DNA of 60,752 nt from JAAFHZ01 sp964247085 (GCA_964247085.1 CAXTSX010000020.1:1-60752), one strand, 5' to 3'; shown: positions 16,001 through 25,248, counted from the first letter of the stretch. Program-made: numbers and translations. Notes: generated by a model from the sequence alone, not told the origin.

Positions 16001-16744
16001 ATGTTAGAAGTTCAGCGTTTAGCTGTCAATTATCCAGGGTTTACTGGTCTCGATGATGTGAGTTTTCGGGTGCAGCCCGGTGAACTAGTTGGGGTGATGG
16101 GTCCGAATGGGGCTGGTAAAAGTACCATGCTCAAAGCCATGATGGGCTTAACGCCCAGCACTAGTGGGTTGGTCAGCTACTGTACCTGTCCCCTTTGTCG
16201 GCAGCTCGATCGGGTGGCTTATTTGCCACAGCGTTCCCAAGTCGATTGGGACTTTCCGATTACAGTTCAAAGGGTGGTGATGATGGCGCGCACTCGCCAA
16301 ATCGGCTGGCTGCGCCGCCCCAGCAAAAAGGATCGAATTCTGGTGCAAGCCGCCCTCGAACGGGTAGAAATGTGGAACCTGCGCGATCGCCGGATTGGGG
16401 AATTATCCGGCGGCCAACAACAGCGGGTGTTTTTAGCCCGGTCTTTGGCTCAACAAGCCGATGTGTTTTTGCTAGATGAGCCGTTTACTGGTGTAGATAG
16501 CCACACCGAGACCATTATTTTTGATATTTTCGCTGAGCTAAAAGCCCTTGGCAAAATATTGCTAGTGAGTAGTCATGACTGGGGACAATCGGCGGGTCAG
16601 ATCGATCGGATGCTGCTCCTGAATCAAAAATTAATCGCCGACGGCACCCCCGAAGATGTCATGACTCCCGAAAACCTACACCGCGCCTACGGTGTCGATC
16701 GACAGCTCCGCCATCCAGCGACCGCTGAAAATCTTTTTTGCTAA
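16001..16744 (+). CDS. Metal ABC transporter ATP-binding protein (ZnuC/MntA-like)
   Basis: A 247-residue ABC ATPase with Walker A GPNGAGKST (34-42), signature LSGGQQQR (about 135), Walker B VFLLDEP and an H-loop SSHDW. The stretch DWDFPITVQRVVMMARTR is typical of Mn/Zn/Fe-class importers. It supplies energy for the divergent metal-binding lipoprotein. The frame is open from a TTG at 15962, but the ATG at 16001 is preferred because the upstream part overlaps the Zur-like box and lacks ABC similarity. No membrane permease follows: the next gene, 4 bp away, is convergent pyrC. Confidence 0.93.
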   Translation: MLEVQRLAVNYPGFTGLDDVSFRVQPGELVGVMGPNGAGKSTMLKAMMGLTPSTSGLVSYCTCPLCRQLDRVAYLPQRSQVDWDFPITVQRVVMMARTRQIGWLRRPSKKDRILVQAALERVEMWNLRDRRIGELSGGQQQRVFLARSLAQQADVFLLDEPFTGVDSHTETIIFDIFAELKALGKILLVSSHDWGQSAGQIDRMLLLNQKLIADGTPEDVMTPENLHRAYGVDRQLRHPATAENLFC

Positions 16745-16748
16745 TCAA

Positions 16749-18062
16749 TCAAGGCGTAAAACTCAAAGCCTCACCCCGCACCGCTGTATTTAATTGACCG
16801 TGGTCATAGGCCACCTGCCCCAAAACAATCGTTACCACCGGATGACCAGTGAGTTCCCAGCCCTCAAATGGACTCCAACCACACTTAGTTTGCAGCTCCG
16901 ATCGCAAGACTGGTCGGTAATTATTTAAATCTACCAGCACCAAATCGGCATCATAGCCCGGTGCAATCACACCCTTATTAGGAATACCATAAGCCTTGGC
17001 CACCGCCGTAGACATCCAATTAACCACCTGCGCCACCGTACATTTACCAGTGATCGCCTGGGTCAACATTAGAGGCAAAGAAGTTTCCACTCCTGGCATC
17101 CCCGATGGAGCCGCCGGATAACCTTGCGCTTTTTCAGCCAAAGTATGCGGCGCATGGTCAGTTGCAATAAAGTCAATTACGCCATCCAGCAAAGCCTGCC
17201 ACAAGACCTCGTTGTCATGAGCACCGCGCAGCGGCGGATTCATCTGCGCCAAAGTACCGATCCGATCGTAATCTGCGGTGTTTAAGAGCAAATGCTGGGG
17301 CGTGACCTCGGCAGTCACCCAACTCGGCTTGTGCTCCCGTAAAAATTCGGCTTCGATCGCCGTAGATAAATGCAAAATATGCAGCCGTCGGTGATATTTT
17401 TCTGATAAAGACACCGCCAACTTCGTAGCATTCAATGCGGCAATATCGTCCTGAATCACTGAATGCATCGCCGGATCCGTACTGCCCGCAAACTCTTGCT
17501 TCCGCTGATTAATCCGCGCCTGATCTTCGGCGTGAACCGCAATCAATCGATCGCCACTAGCAAAAATCGGCTCCAGATATTCCCGACTTTCTACCAACAA
17601 ATCACCATGTTGAGAACCCATGAAAATCTTGATCCCACAGGCTGGATTAGCAGTATTTAAGTCTGGAGAATTCTGAGCGGTAGCTCCAATAAAAAAGCCA
17701 TAATTAACTAAACACTTACTGGCTGCTCGCTGCAATTTATCATCCAAAGCTGCTTGGTTAATAGTCAGTGGTTTGGTATTAGGCATTTCCAAAAAAGAAG
17801 TAACGCCCCCTTTGGCACAGGCACAACTCGCCGTAAATAGATCCTCTTTATGTTCTAAACCGGGTTCCCGAAAATGTACTTGAGGATCAATTACGCCAGG
17901 CAACAAAGTTAAACCCTGTCCGTCTATCTCCTGGTCAGCACTGAGCTGTAGATGTTCATCAACCAGCCTAATTGTACGGTCTTGAACCAAGACATCTCCC
18001 ACCATCAAACTGCCATCAGGCATCAAGATTTGGGACTGGCGAATCAGTAAGGAGCTAGTCAT
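16749..18062 (-). CDS. pyrC: Dihydroorotase
   Basis: This enzyme catalyses the third step of pyrimidine synthesis, ring closure of carbamoyl aspartate to dihydroorotate. The 437-residue class I amidohydrolase shows DPQVHFREPG (59-68), EMPNTKPLT, K145 in GIKIFMG (candidate bridging Lys), H177 (VHAED), LHILHLS and the catalytic aspartate in ATDHAPHT. The first His of the usual HxH metal pair is Gln here (Q61-V-H63), which I recall as common in cyanobacterial PyrC. The ATG at 18062 is used; a TTG at 18071 is the alternative. Confidence 0.95.
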   Translation of the reverse strand: MTSSLLIRQSQILMPDGSLMVGDVLVQDRTIRLVDEHLQLSADQEIDGQGLTLLPGVIDPQVHFREPGLEHKEDLFTASCACAKGGVTSFLEMPNTKPLTINQAALDDKLQRAASKCLVNYGFFIGATAQNSPDLNTANPACGIKIFMGSQHGDLLVESREYLEPIFASGDRLIAVHAEDQARINQRKQEFAGSTDPAMHSVIQDDIAALNATKLAVSLSEKYHRRLHILHLSTAIEAEFLREHKPSWVTAEVTPQHLLLNTADYDRIGTLAQMNPPLRGAHDNEVLWQALLDGVIDFIATDHAPHTLAEKAQGYPAAPSGMPGVETSLPLMLTQAITGKCTVAQVVNWMSTAVAKAYGIPNKGVIAPGYDADLVLVDLNNYRPVLRSELQTKCGWSPFEGWELTGHPVVTIVLGQVAYDHGQLNTAVRGEALSFTP

Positions 18063-18184
18063 AATGCTCAAATTGTAGAGATATACCGCCTATTATCCGA
18101 TTTCTCGGACAACTTCAGTGATTATAATTGGAAGGCATTGCCTCTATTTTCAATTGACCACCGCAATTATCTAAAACATCTCCT

Positions 18185-18862
18185 ATGGCCACTGAGCAAC
18201 AACCGATTACTCCCAAACAGGAATCAGCCAAAACTCCTCCCGCTGAAAACTTTGTGGTAGAAACTCTGAAGACCGTTGGTTTGAGCGTGCTGCTAGCCTT
18301 GGGAATGCGGGCTTTTGTGGCCGAAGCTCGTTATATTCCATCAGGTTCCATGGAACCGACTTTGCAAATAGACGATCGATTGATTGTGGATAAGGTCAGT
18401 TATCGGGTCTCTAATCCACAACGTGGCGATATTGTGGTGTTTGACCCTACTGAAACTCTCCAGAAGAAATACAAAGCTACCGACGCTTTTATTAAACGGG
18501 TTATTGGTTTACCTGGTGATGTGGTAGAAGTCCGCAATGACCGAGTAATGATTAATGGCAAATCTTTAAAAGAGAATTATCCTAGCACCGTCCATCCAGA
18601 CCAAATGACTGAGCTGTATGCCAAGCTGCAACAGAAAAATCCGAATATAGGCAGTTGGAGTCCAGATGCTAAGGGTCCGGACTGGAAAGGAAAAGTTCCT
18701 ACTGGTGAGTATTTGGTGTTAGGCGATCATCGTAGTAACAGTCTTGATGGCCGCTCTTGGGGATTTGTCCCTAAAAACAAAATTGTGGGCAGGGCTATCT
18801 TTAAGTTTTGGCCAATCAACAGAACTGGTTTGATTGAACCGCAACCAGCCTACCAAAAGTAA
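18185..18862 (+). CDS. lepB: Signal peptidase I
   Basis: Cleaves signal peptides of exported and thylakoid-lumen proteins. The 225-residue protein has an N-terminal cytoplasmic tail, one transmembrane helix (about 27-47), then IPSGSMEPTL with nucleophile S55 and KRVIGLPGD with general base K104, and the late GDHRSNSLDGRSWG box. The ATG at 18185 gives the expected length. It is divergent from pyrC across 122 bp and is followed by the TPP riboswitch of thiC. Confidence 0.97.
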   Translation: MATEQQPITPKQESAKTPPAENFVVETLKTVGLSVLLALGMRAFVAEARYIPSGSMEPTLQIDDRLIVDKVSYRVSNPQRGDIVVFDPTETLQKKYKATDAFIKRVIGLPGDVVEVRNDRVMINGKSLKENYPSTVHPDQMTELYAKLQQKNPNIGSWSPDAKGPDWKGKVPTGEYLVLGDHRSNSLDGRSWGFVPKNKIVGRAIFKFWPINRTGLIEPQPAYQK

Positions 18863-18924
18863 ATAATTATCAACTCCAGCCCCTGCGCCCCTCGCTCTTA
18901 GTTGTCAGTGCTACAATTGACCCT

Positions 18925-19005
18925 ATGGCTAGGGGTGCCTCGTTTTAATTAGGCTGAGAAAATACCCTTGCACCTGAGACTGGGTAATGCCAGCGGAGGG
19001 AAGCT
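18925..19005 (+). promoter_or_regulatory. TPP riboswitch (THI box) upstream of thiC
   Basis: The conserved blocks occur in order: AGGGGTGCC, GGCTGAGAAAATACCCTTG, CACCTGA, GGGTAATGCCAGCGGAGGGAAGC, closed by a weak P1 helix (TGGCT with AGCTG). This is the standard thiamin pyrophosphate aptamer. It ends 24 nt before the thiC start codon, which suggests control of translation initiation; no obvious intrinsic terminator lies between aptamer and gene. Confidence 0.95.
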
Positions 19006-19029
19006 GTTTATATTTAAGGAAAATGAAAT

Positions 19030-20409
19030 ATGCGTACTGAATGGGTTGCCAAGCGTCAAGGTCAAGCCAATGTCACTCAAATGCATTATGCTCGCACTGG
19101 TGTAATTACCGAAGAGATGCACTTCGTGGCTAAACGGGAAAACTTGCCCGTAGAGCTGATTCGGGATGAAGTGGCTAGAGGACGAATGATTATTCCAGCC
19201 AACGTTAATCACACCAACCTGGAGCCAATGGCGATCGGGATTGCCTCTAGTTGCAAAGTAAATGCCAATATTGGGGCTTCACCAAATTCTTCGGGTATTG
19301 ATGAAGAGCTAGAGAAGTTATCCCTGGCCGTCAAGTACGGTGCAGATACCGTGATGGACTTGACTACTGGTGGTGGCAACCTTGATGAAATTCGGGTCGC
19401 AGTCATCAAAAACTCGCCAGTGCCGATCGGCACTGTGCCGATTTATCAAGCCTTAGAAAGTGTCCATGGCAACATTGAAAACCTCACGGCCGAAGACTTC
19501 TTACACATCATCGAAAAACATGCCCAGCAAGGGGTGGATTACCAAACCATCCATGCCGGTATTCTGATTGAGCACTTGCCATTGGTGCGCGATCGGTTGA
19601 CTGGTATTGTCTCGCGAGGTGGTGGAATCCTAGCTCGCTGGATGCTGCATCACCACAAGCAAAACCCGCTCTACACTCGCTACAACGACATCATTGAAAT
19701 CTTTAAAAAATACGATGTGTCCTTTAGCTTGGGTGATTCATTGCGTCCTGGCTGTACCCATGATGCTTCTGATGCTGCTCAATTAGCTGAGTTGAAGACT
19801 TTGGGTAATTTAACCCGCAAAGCGTGGGAACACAACGTCCAAGTGATGGTGGAAGGTCCTGGTCATGTACCGATGGATCAAATTGAATTTAATGTTCGCA
19901 AGCAAATGGAAGAATGCTCCGAAGCACCTTTCTATGTGTTGGGTCCTTTGGTCACTGATATTGCGCCAGGTTATGACCACATTACTTCGGCGATCGGCGC
20001 AGCAATGGCCGGTTGGTATGGCACTGCCATGCTCTGCTACGTCACGCCAAAAGAACACTTAGGCTTGCCCAATGCCGAAGATGTACGCAATGGGCTAATT
20101 GCCTACAAAATTGCTGCCCATGCTGCCGATATTGGTCGGCACCGTCCGGGGGCACGCGATCGAGATGATGAATTATCTAAAGCTCGTTATAACTTTGACT
20201 GGAACCGTCAGTTTGAGTTATCTCTAGACCCAGAGCGCGCTAAAGAGTATCACGATGAAACTCTACCCGCAGACATCTACAAAACAGCGGAGTTCTGTTC
20301 AATGTGTGGACCGAAGTTCTGCCCGATGCAGACCAAGGTTGATGCTGATGCCTTGACTGAGCTAGAGAAATTCTTGGCTAAAGAAGAATCTCCTACTGCT
20401 TTAGTTTAA
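19030..20409 (+). CDS. thiC: Phosphomethylpyrimidine synthase ThiC
   Basis: Converts aminoimidazole ribotide to hydroxymethylpyrimidine phosphate for thiamin synthesis, using a radical-SAM [4Fe-4S] cluster. The 459-residue protein has the C-terminal cluster motif CSMCGPKFC (C423, C426, C431) and conserved blocks MDLTTGGGNL, PIGTVPIYQA, FSLGDSLRPG and EGPGHVPMDQI. The length matches the bacterial short form without the N-terminal extension seen in proteobacteria. AAGGAAA precedes the ATG. It is controlled by the TPP riboswitch and closed by a strong terminator. Confidence 0.98.
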   Translation: MRTEWVAKRQGQANVTQMHYARTGVITEEMHFVAKRENLPVELIRDEVARGRMIIPANVNHTNLEPMAIGIASSCKVNANIGASPNSSGIDEELEKLSLAVKYGADTVMDLTTGGGNLDEIRVAVIKNSPVPIGTVPIYQALESVHGNIENLTAEDFLHIIEKHAQQGVDYQTIHAGILIEHLPLVRDRLTGIVSRGGGILARWMLHHHKQNPLYTRYNDIIEIFKKYDVSFSLGDSLRPGCTHDASDAAQLAELKTLGNLTRKAWEHNVQVMVEGPGHVPMDQIEFNVRKQMEECSEAPFYVLGPLVTDIAPGYDHITSAIGAAMAGWYGTAMLCYVTPKEHLGLPNAEDVRNGLIAYKIAAHAADIGRHRPGARDRDDELSKARYNFDWNRQFELSLDPERAKEYHDETLPADIYKTAEFCSMCGPKFCPMQTKVDADALTELEKFLAKEESPTALV

Positions 20410-20415
20410 AACACC

Positions 20416-20454
20416 AAATGCCCGGCTAGAAAGATTAAGTCTAGCCGGGCATTT
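20416..20454. terminator. Strong bidirectional terminator between thiC and ndhF
   Basis: A perfect 15-bp stem (AAATGCCCGGCTAGA with its complement) and a 9-nt loop. A/T-rich flanks on both sides give T runs in either direction, fitting the convergent genes thiC and ndhF. Confidence 0.9.
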
Positions 20455-20477
20455 TATTAGGAGGAACTCGTGATGAT

Positions 20478-22508
20478 TTAAGTCACCCCGAACACCACTA
20501 CCATGATTAAAATAGCACCAAAGAAAATCAGCGCGTAGAACTGAGCACGGCCATTTTCAAAATATTTCAACCCTTCACCACCCAGCAAGGTGGCTAAACC
20601 AGTGATATTCACTGCCCCATCCACCACCCGATAATCGACTTCCATAACTTGCCGAGCTAAGCGTCGTAAGCCCGTAACAAATACTTGGTTATAAATATTA
20701 TCGAAATACCACTTATTTAGTGATAGTTGATAAAGAGTTGGAATCTTAGCTGCAATCTCGCGGGGATTGATTTTCTTTTGTAGATACATCAACGAAGCTA
20801 AAGTAATCCCAATTAGGGCGATACCCACCGAGTTACCACCCATAATCAAGAATTCCATCATGTCAAACTCATGAGCAGCTTCCACAGCTCCGGGAGCATG
20901 AATGAACTCGGCAAAGTAATTATGGAAGGGGGTACCGACCAAGCCAATCAAAGCCGAAGGCACCGCTAAAACTACTAGCGGCAAAGTCATACTCCAAGGC
21001 GATTCGTGAGGTGTATCAGCATGATGATCATTTTCCTGCACATTGGGCTGAGCAAGCTCTTGCACATTCATGGCACCGGGGCCAAAGTTTGGCAGACCGA
21101 GTAACTCGGCTTTAATACTTTCATCCTGGCCCCGAAAGCCGCCTTCAAAAGTGCTGAAGTACATCCGGAACATGTAAAAAGCGGTCATCCCAGCGGTCAG
21201 CCAGCCGACCACCCACAGGGCGGGATTAGCCTTGAAAGCTTCTCCTAAAATTTCATCCTTAGACCAAAAACCAGCAAAAGGTGGAATTCCGGAAATAGCC
21301 AAAGTGCCTAATAGGAAAGTGAGCGCGGTAATTGGCATATGTTTACGCAAACCACCCATCAAGCGCATATCCTGCGCTAATGCCGGGTTGTGACCCACTA
21401 CTTCTTCCATGCCGTGAATTACTGAGCCAGAACCTAAAAAGAGCATGGCTTTAAAGTAAGCATGGGTCATCAGGTGGAATAGTCCAGCGGAGTAAGCTCC
21501 GACTCCCATGGCCATTACCATGTAGCCTAGTTGCGACATGGTAGAATAGGCCAAGCCTTTCTTGATGTCGTTTTGGGTAATGGCGGTAGTTGCACCAATA
21601 AAAGCAGTAGTCGCACCAGTCCAGGCAATTACGTTCATTACGGCGGGGATATGCTCAAAGACTGGATACATCCGAGCAATCAGGAATACCCCGGCTGCTA
21701 CCATCGTGGCAGCGTGAATCAAGGCTGAAATAGGTGTGGGACCTTCCATGGCATCTGGGAGCCAAACATGGAGAGGGGCTTGGGCTGATTTGGCTACTGG
21801 CCCCATAAAGACTAACACCGCAAACAGAATGGCCAATCCACTGCTAATCGCGCCGGCGCTGACTAGCTCTTGCAGCTTGTCGCCCATAATCACAAAATCA
21901 AAACTGCCGGTTGCCCAATATAAGCCCAGCATTCCTAACAAGAGACCGAAGTCTCCGACCCGGTTGACGACAAAAGCTTTTTGACAGGCATCAGCAGCAG
22001 CCTTCCGATCGAACCAAAAACCAATTAGTAGGTACGAACACATCCCCACCAATTCCCAAAAAATATAAACCTGCACCAAATTGGGGCTGATCACTAAAGC
22101 CAACATCGAGGAGCTGAAGAGACTCAAGTAGGCATAGAACCGGACATAGCTCGGATCGTGAGCCATGTAACCATTGGTGTAAATCATGACTAGCAAGGCC
22201 ACAGTGGTGACAATCACTAACATTAGTGCGGTCAAATGATCGACGGTGTAACCCATCGTCAGGTGAAAGTTGCCGGCTGCTGCCCAGTCAAAGGAGTACA
22301 GATAGGTCGGATGGCCTTGAATTTGACTCCAAAGCAGGCCACCAGACATGGCCAGTGCAGCGCTGATCAAAGAGATAATTACTACGGCATTGACCTGCCG
22401 TAAGTTATTCGTAAACTTGTTGACAGAGATTAGTCCCAAACCAACCAGCATGGCTCCCAACAACGGCAGAACCGGAATCAGCCACGCATATGTATAAAGT
22501 GATTCCAT
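20478..22508 (-). CDS. ndhF: NAD(P)H-quinone oxidoreductase chain 5, NdhF1
   Basis: A proton-pumping, antiporter-like subunit of thylakoid NDH-1, active in respiration and cyclic electron flow. The 676-residue product begins MESLYTYAWLIPVLPLLGA, the typical NdhF1 N-terminus (NDH-1L form rather than the CO2-uptake NdhF3/F4 forms). About 15 transmembrane helices are evident, including the motifs FWELVGMCSYLLIGFW, PLHVWLPDAMEGPTPISALIHAATMVAAGVF and a lateral helix region near the C-terminus. The ATG at 22508 replaces a longer frame from 22571, whose extra residues are not family-like. No other ndh gene is nearby, as is normal in cyanobacteria. Confidence 0.96.
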   Translation of the reverse strand: MESLYTYAWLIPVLPLLGAMLVGLGLISVNKFTNNLRQVNAVVIISLISAALAMSGGLLWSQIQGHPTYLYSFDWAAAGNFHLTMGYTVDHLTALMLVIVTTVALLVMIYTNGYMAHDPSYVRFYAYLSLFSSSMLALVISPNLVQVYIFWELVGMCSYLLIGFWFDRKAAADACQKAFVVNRVGDFGLLLGMLGLYWATGSFDFVIMGDKLQELVSAGAISSGLAILFAVLVFMGPVAKSAQAPLHVWLPDAMEGPTPISALIHAATMVAAGVFLIARMYPVFEHIPAVMNVIAWTGATTAFIGATTAITQNDIKKGLAYSTMSQLGYMVMAMGVGAYSAGLFHLMTHAYFKAMLFLGSGSVIHGMEEVVGHNPALAQDMRLMGGLRKHMPITALTFLLGTLAISGIPPFAGFWSKDEILGEAFKANPALWVVGWLTAGMTAFYMFRMYFSTFEGGFRGQDESIKAELLGLPNFGPGAMNVQELAQPNVQENDHHADTPHESPWSMTLPLVVLAVPSALIGLVGTPFHNYFAEFIHAPGAVEAAHEFDMMEFLIMGGNSVGIALIGITLASLMYLQKKINPREIAAKIPTLYQLSLNKWYFDNIYNQVFVTGLRRLARQVMEVDYRVVDGAVNITGLATLLGGEGLKYFENGRAQFYALIFFGAILIMVVVFGVT

Positions 22509-22646
22509 TAGCTCGATTAATAATAATACTCCAGTAGATGCTAGCACTCTTACTGTAGAGGAAGAGTTCAAAACACCTTACATCATCATAATCGCGCCCA
22601 GTCCTACTGATAGTGAATCATTAACATTTCTGTAAATTAAATATAT

Positions 22647-22991
22647 TTAGGCAGATACCGTCTCGGCGGGGATCACAATCCGCTCTAAGCTCCGACGTAA
22701 ATCGTCTCGATCTCGGAACTGTTCTAATCTTTGGACAATTTCACCATCTACTACCAATAATAATGTAGGCAAGGTAGTTATTCGATAGGTGTTAGCTAGT
22801 TTAAGATTTTCATCTGTATTAACATTAACCAGTTTAACTTGACCAGCTTGATGGGGCTCAAACTGATTGAGCAGTGGTTGCAGCACTTTGCACAACCCAC
22901 ACCAGGGAGCGCCAAAATTAACCAAAATGGGTGTCCGGCGAGATGAGCTCAAAACTTCGGTACTCCAGCTTCTGTCGTCAATAGCTTGCAT
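22647..22991 (-). CDS. Thioredoxin-family protein with WCGLC active site
   Basis: A 114-residue thioredoxin fold: NFGAPWCGLCK holds the redox pair C31 and C34, and the cis-Pro loop TTLPTLLL is present. The Pro between the cysteines of canonical WCGPC is Leu here, which should alter the redox potential. It would act as a cytosolic or thylakoid-facing disulfide reductase. The ATG at 22991 gives the whole domain. It sits alone between ndhF and an exonuclease gene, in the same direction as ndhF with a 138-bp gap. Confidence 0.92.
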   Translation of the reverse strand: MQAIDDRSWSTEVLSSSRRTPILVNFGAPWCGLCKVLQPLLNQFEPHQAGQVKLVNVNTDENLKLANTYRITTLPTLLLVVDGEIVQRLEQFRDRDDLRRSLERIVIPAETVSA

Positions 22992-23083
22992 GGCGATCCC
23001 CGTTAAATCTTATAAGGTTTTTTTATATATGGGATCAATGCTACAACTAATTCTTAGGGATGGGAAGGGGTATGGGGATCATT

Positions 23084-23983
23084 TCAGCTTTTTTTCGTTT
23101 TTAGAGAAATAACTTGGGTCTGTTCAATGGCGATCGATAGCTTTTCGACTAAATCACCGAGCTGTTCTTGCAGCTCTTTAGATAAAGGTATTTGAATATC
23201 TTGATCCAGATTATCCCAGGGCAAAGTGCTCAGCTCCGCTAGAGATACCTTTTTGGTCATCCGATTTTGAGTATGCAATTGATATTCGGCTGTTGCGGTC
23301 AATTTTTGAGCAGTCATCGCTCCTTGCAAACGCTCTTTGAGTTGGTCGCGCTCCATCAACAAAGGCTTCAGCATATTGTCTAATTCTTGGTAATAGCGTG
23401 ACAGCTCTGCCACATTTTCAGCGATCGGATTAATTTTGCCAGACTGATCTTGAAGCTGTAAGAGTTTTTGATGAATCTGTGCCAAATAGACCACATCCAT
23501 ATGGGCATAGAAAAGTTGTTTGGTAGTGAGCGGGCGCTGTCCCCAGTCACTAATTTGTTCGCTTTTATCAACCGTAACGGTGGGAATGAAGTGTTCCGCT
23601 AGGGTTTTGAGCTTGTGGTTGGGAACGGGCAATAACTTCACAGGCATTTTCCGAGCCATCTTAAGAGTACAGGTCACATTTGTAGCCTGGGTGCCGCCTA
23701 AATAACGCAGATCGAAAGAGGCGTTGTGAAAAACTTTTTCGATACGAGGATTACTCATGATCTCGGTGACAAATGCGGCAACCAGCTCAGCCTGGTCTAA
23801 AACATCTAGTACTACCGCCTGATCACCCTGCGGATCGTTGGCCACATGGGATACCTGAATCAGTGACAGGCGTGGTTTTTTGGTGAAACAATCGGCCACC
23901 TCAGTATCCAGCCACAGACATTCCCTTTGGGCATAGTCAGCAATCAAGTTACGGATGTCGGCGGGGTCAGAAAAGTAAGCCAT
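23084..23983 (-). CDS. RNase D-like DEDD 3'-5' exonuclease
   Basis: The N-terminal 190 residues form a DEDDy exonuclease: WLDTEVAD (Exo I, D26 and E28), FHNASFDLRYL (Exo II) and YAHMDVVYL (Exo III with Tyr and Asp). The C-terminal 100 residues are helical and predicted coiled coil; an HRDC domain is not evident. A role in tRNA or other RNA 3' trimming is likely. The ATG at 23983 is chosen because the domain begins there (MAYFSDPADI). A 17-bp tandem duplication covers this start and creates a second, out-of-frame ATG upstream. It is divergent from mnmA. Confidence 0.88.
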   Translation of the reverse strand: MAYFSDPADIRNLIADYAQRECLWLDTEVADCFTKKPRLSLIQVSHVANDPQGDQAVVLDVLDQAELVAAFVTEIMSNPRIEKVFHNASFDLRYLGGTQATNVTCTLKMARKMPVKLLPVPNHKLKTLAEHFIPTVTVDKSEQISDWGQRPLTTKQLFYAHMDVVYLAQIHQKLLQLQDQSGKINPIAENVAELSRYYQELDNMLKPLLMERDQLKERLQGAMTAQKLTATAEYQLHTQNRMTKKVSLAELSTLPWDNLDQDIQIPLSKELQEQLGDLVEKLSIAIEQTQVISLKTKKS

Positions 23984-24004
23984 AATAAAAAGTAAGCCAT
24001 AATA
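23971..24004. repeat. 17-bp tandem duplication across the exonuclease start codon
   Basis: AAAAGTAAGCCATAATA occurs twice head to tail with no mismatch (23971-23987 and 23988-24004), followed by a degenerate partial third copy. Each copy contains CAT, a minus-strand ATG. As 17 is not a multiple of three, the upstream ATG is out of frame with the exonuclease gene. Confidence 0.9.
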
Positions 24005-24039
24005 AAATGTAAGCACCAGCAAATTGAAGTAAGAAGATC

Positions 24040-25110
24040 ATGAAAAAAGTCGTCGTCGGCCTCTCTGGAGGTGTAGATAGCTCCGTGGCTGCGGCCTTAC
24101 TTGGTCGCCAGGGTTACGAAGTAGTCGGTCTAACCCTCTGGTTGATGAAGGGCAAGGGACAATGTTGCTCAGAGGGCATGACCGATGCGGCGCGAATTTG
24201 TGAACAGTTGAACATCGAACATCATATCGTTGATAGCCGCGAGACGTTTGAAAAATACATTGTGAACTATTTGGTCACTGGCTACGAATCTGGTATTACG
24301 CCCTTGCCTTGTTCGCAGTGTAATAGTGCTGTGAAGTTTGGCCCGATGGTGCATTATGCCCAGGAGCAATGGGGGATTGACAAGATTGCCACTGGTCACT
24401 ATGCCCGGATCACTTTTAATGAGGATACGGGCCGCTATCAGTTGCAACGGGCGGTAGACAAGACTAAGGATCAGTCTTATTTTCTGTATGATTTAACCCA
24501 AGAGATGTTGGCCGCAACTTTATTTCCGCTGGGGGAAATGCACAAAACGGAAACTCGGCAGGTGGCGAATCAGCTGGGTCTTTCCACTGCCGAAAAACCA
24601 GAAAGTATGGATCTGTGTTTGGTGGAAAAACATGGTTCGATGCAGTCTTTTTTGGATCAATATCTGGCGGAAAAACCCGGAGAGATTGTCAGTTGTCAAG
24701 GCCAAGTGTTGGGTCAGCATACCGGCATTCACCACTACACGATCGGACAACGGCGAGGGTTAGGGATAGCAGCAGCGGAGCCTTTATATGTGGTGTCCTT
24801 GGATGTGGGTAAAAATCAGGTGGTAGTAGGCTCAAGAGCTGAAACCCATAGTTCAGAGTTGGTAGTCGATCGGATCAATTGGGTATCGATCGCCCCCCCA
24901 GTTGTCCCCATTAAGGCCGAGGTGCAAATCAGATATCGATCGACTACTGCTGCTGCGACGTTTATTCCACTCCCCGATGGTCGCGCTAAAATTGTTTTCG
25001 ATGAGCCGCAATTTGGGATAACCCCCGGTCAAGCGGCCGTTTGGTACGACGGTGAGGTGGTATTAGGTGGCGGTATTATTTTGCCGATTGCAACAAATTT
25101 GGGTGAGTAG
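24040..25110 (+). CDS. mnmA: tRNA-uridine 2-sulfurtransferase MnmA
   Basis: Thiolates U34 of tRNA-Lys, -Glu and -Gln. The 356-residue protein begins with the PP-loop ATPase motif GLSGGVDSS (7-15), then PLPCSQCN with C94 as the likely catalytic cysteine, TGHYAR, and MDLCLVEKHG with the partner C193. The C-terminal half carries HTGIHHYTIGQRRGLG and the beta-barrel tRNA-contact region. Length and motifs are complete. It is divergent from the exonuclease gene with 56 bp between starts. Confidence 0.97.
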   Translation: MKKVVVGLSGGVDSSVAAALLGRQGYEVVGLTLWLMKGKGQCCSEGMTDAARICEQLNIEHHIVDSRETFEKYIVNYLVTGYESGITPLPCSQCNSAVKFGPMVHYAQEQWGIDKIATGHYARITFNEDTGRYQLQRAVDKTKDQSYFLYDLTQEMLAATLFPLGEMHKTETRQVANQLGLSTAEKPESMDLCLVEKHGSMQSFLDQYLAEKPGEIVSCQGQVLGQHTGIHHYTIGQRRGLGIAAAEPLYVVSLDVGKNQVVVGSRAETHSSELVVDRINWVSIAPPVVPIKAEVQIRYRSTTAAATFIPLPDGRAKIVFDEPQFGITPGQAAVWYDGEVVLGGGIILPIATNLGE

Positions 25111-25248
25111 CTAGTACGGAAACAGGAACTTGCCAGTAGCTAGAAACCGAACCAACTCCCCTCTGCACCTTTGTTATCGTACAAACATGTTGAAAAAGAT
25201 ATTAATTCAACTAACCAATTTTTGAATTTATCTAGTGGAGTTGAGATT

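Noticed and set aside
25111..25248. Searched for a CIRCE (HrcA) element before the small heat-shock gene
   Set aside because: No TTAGCACTC/GAGTGCTAA inverted repeat is present.
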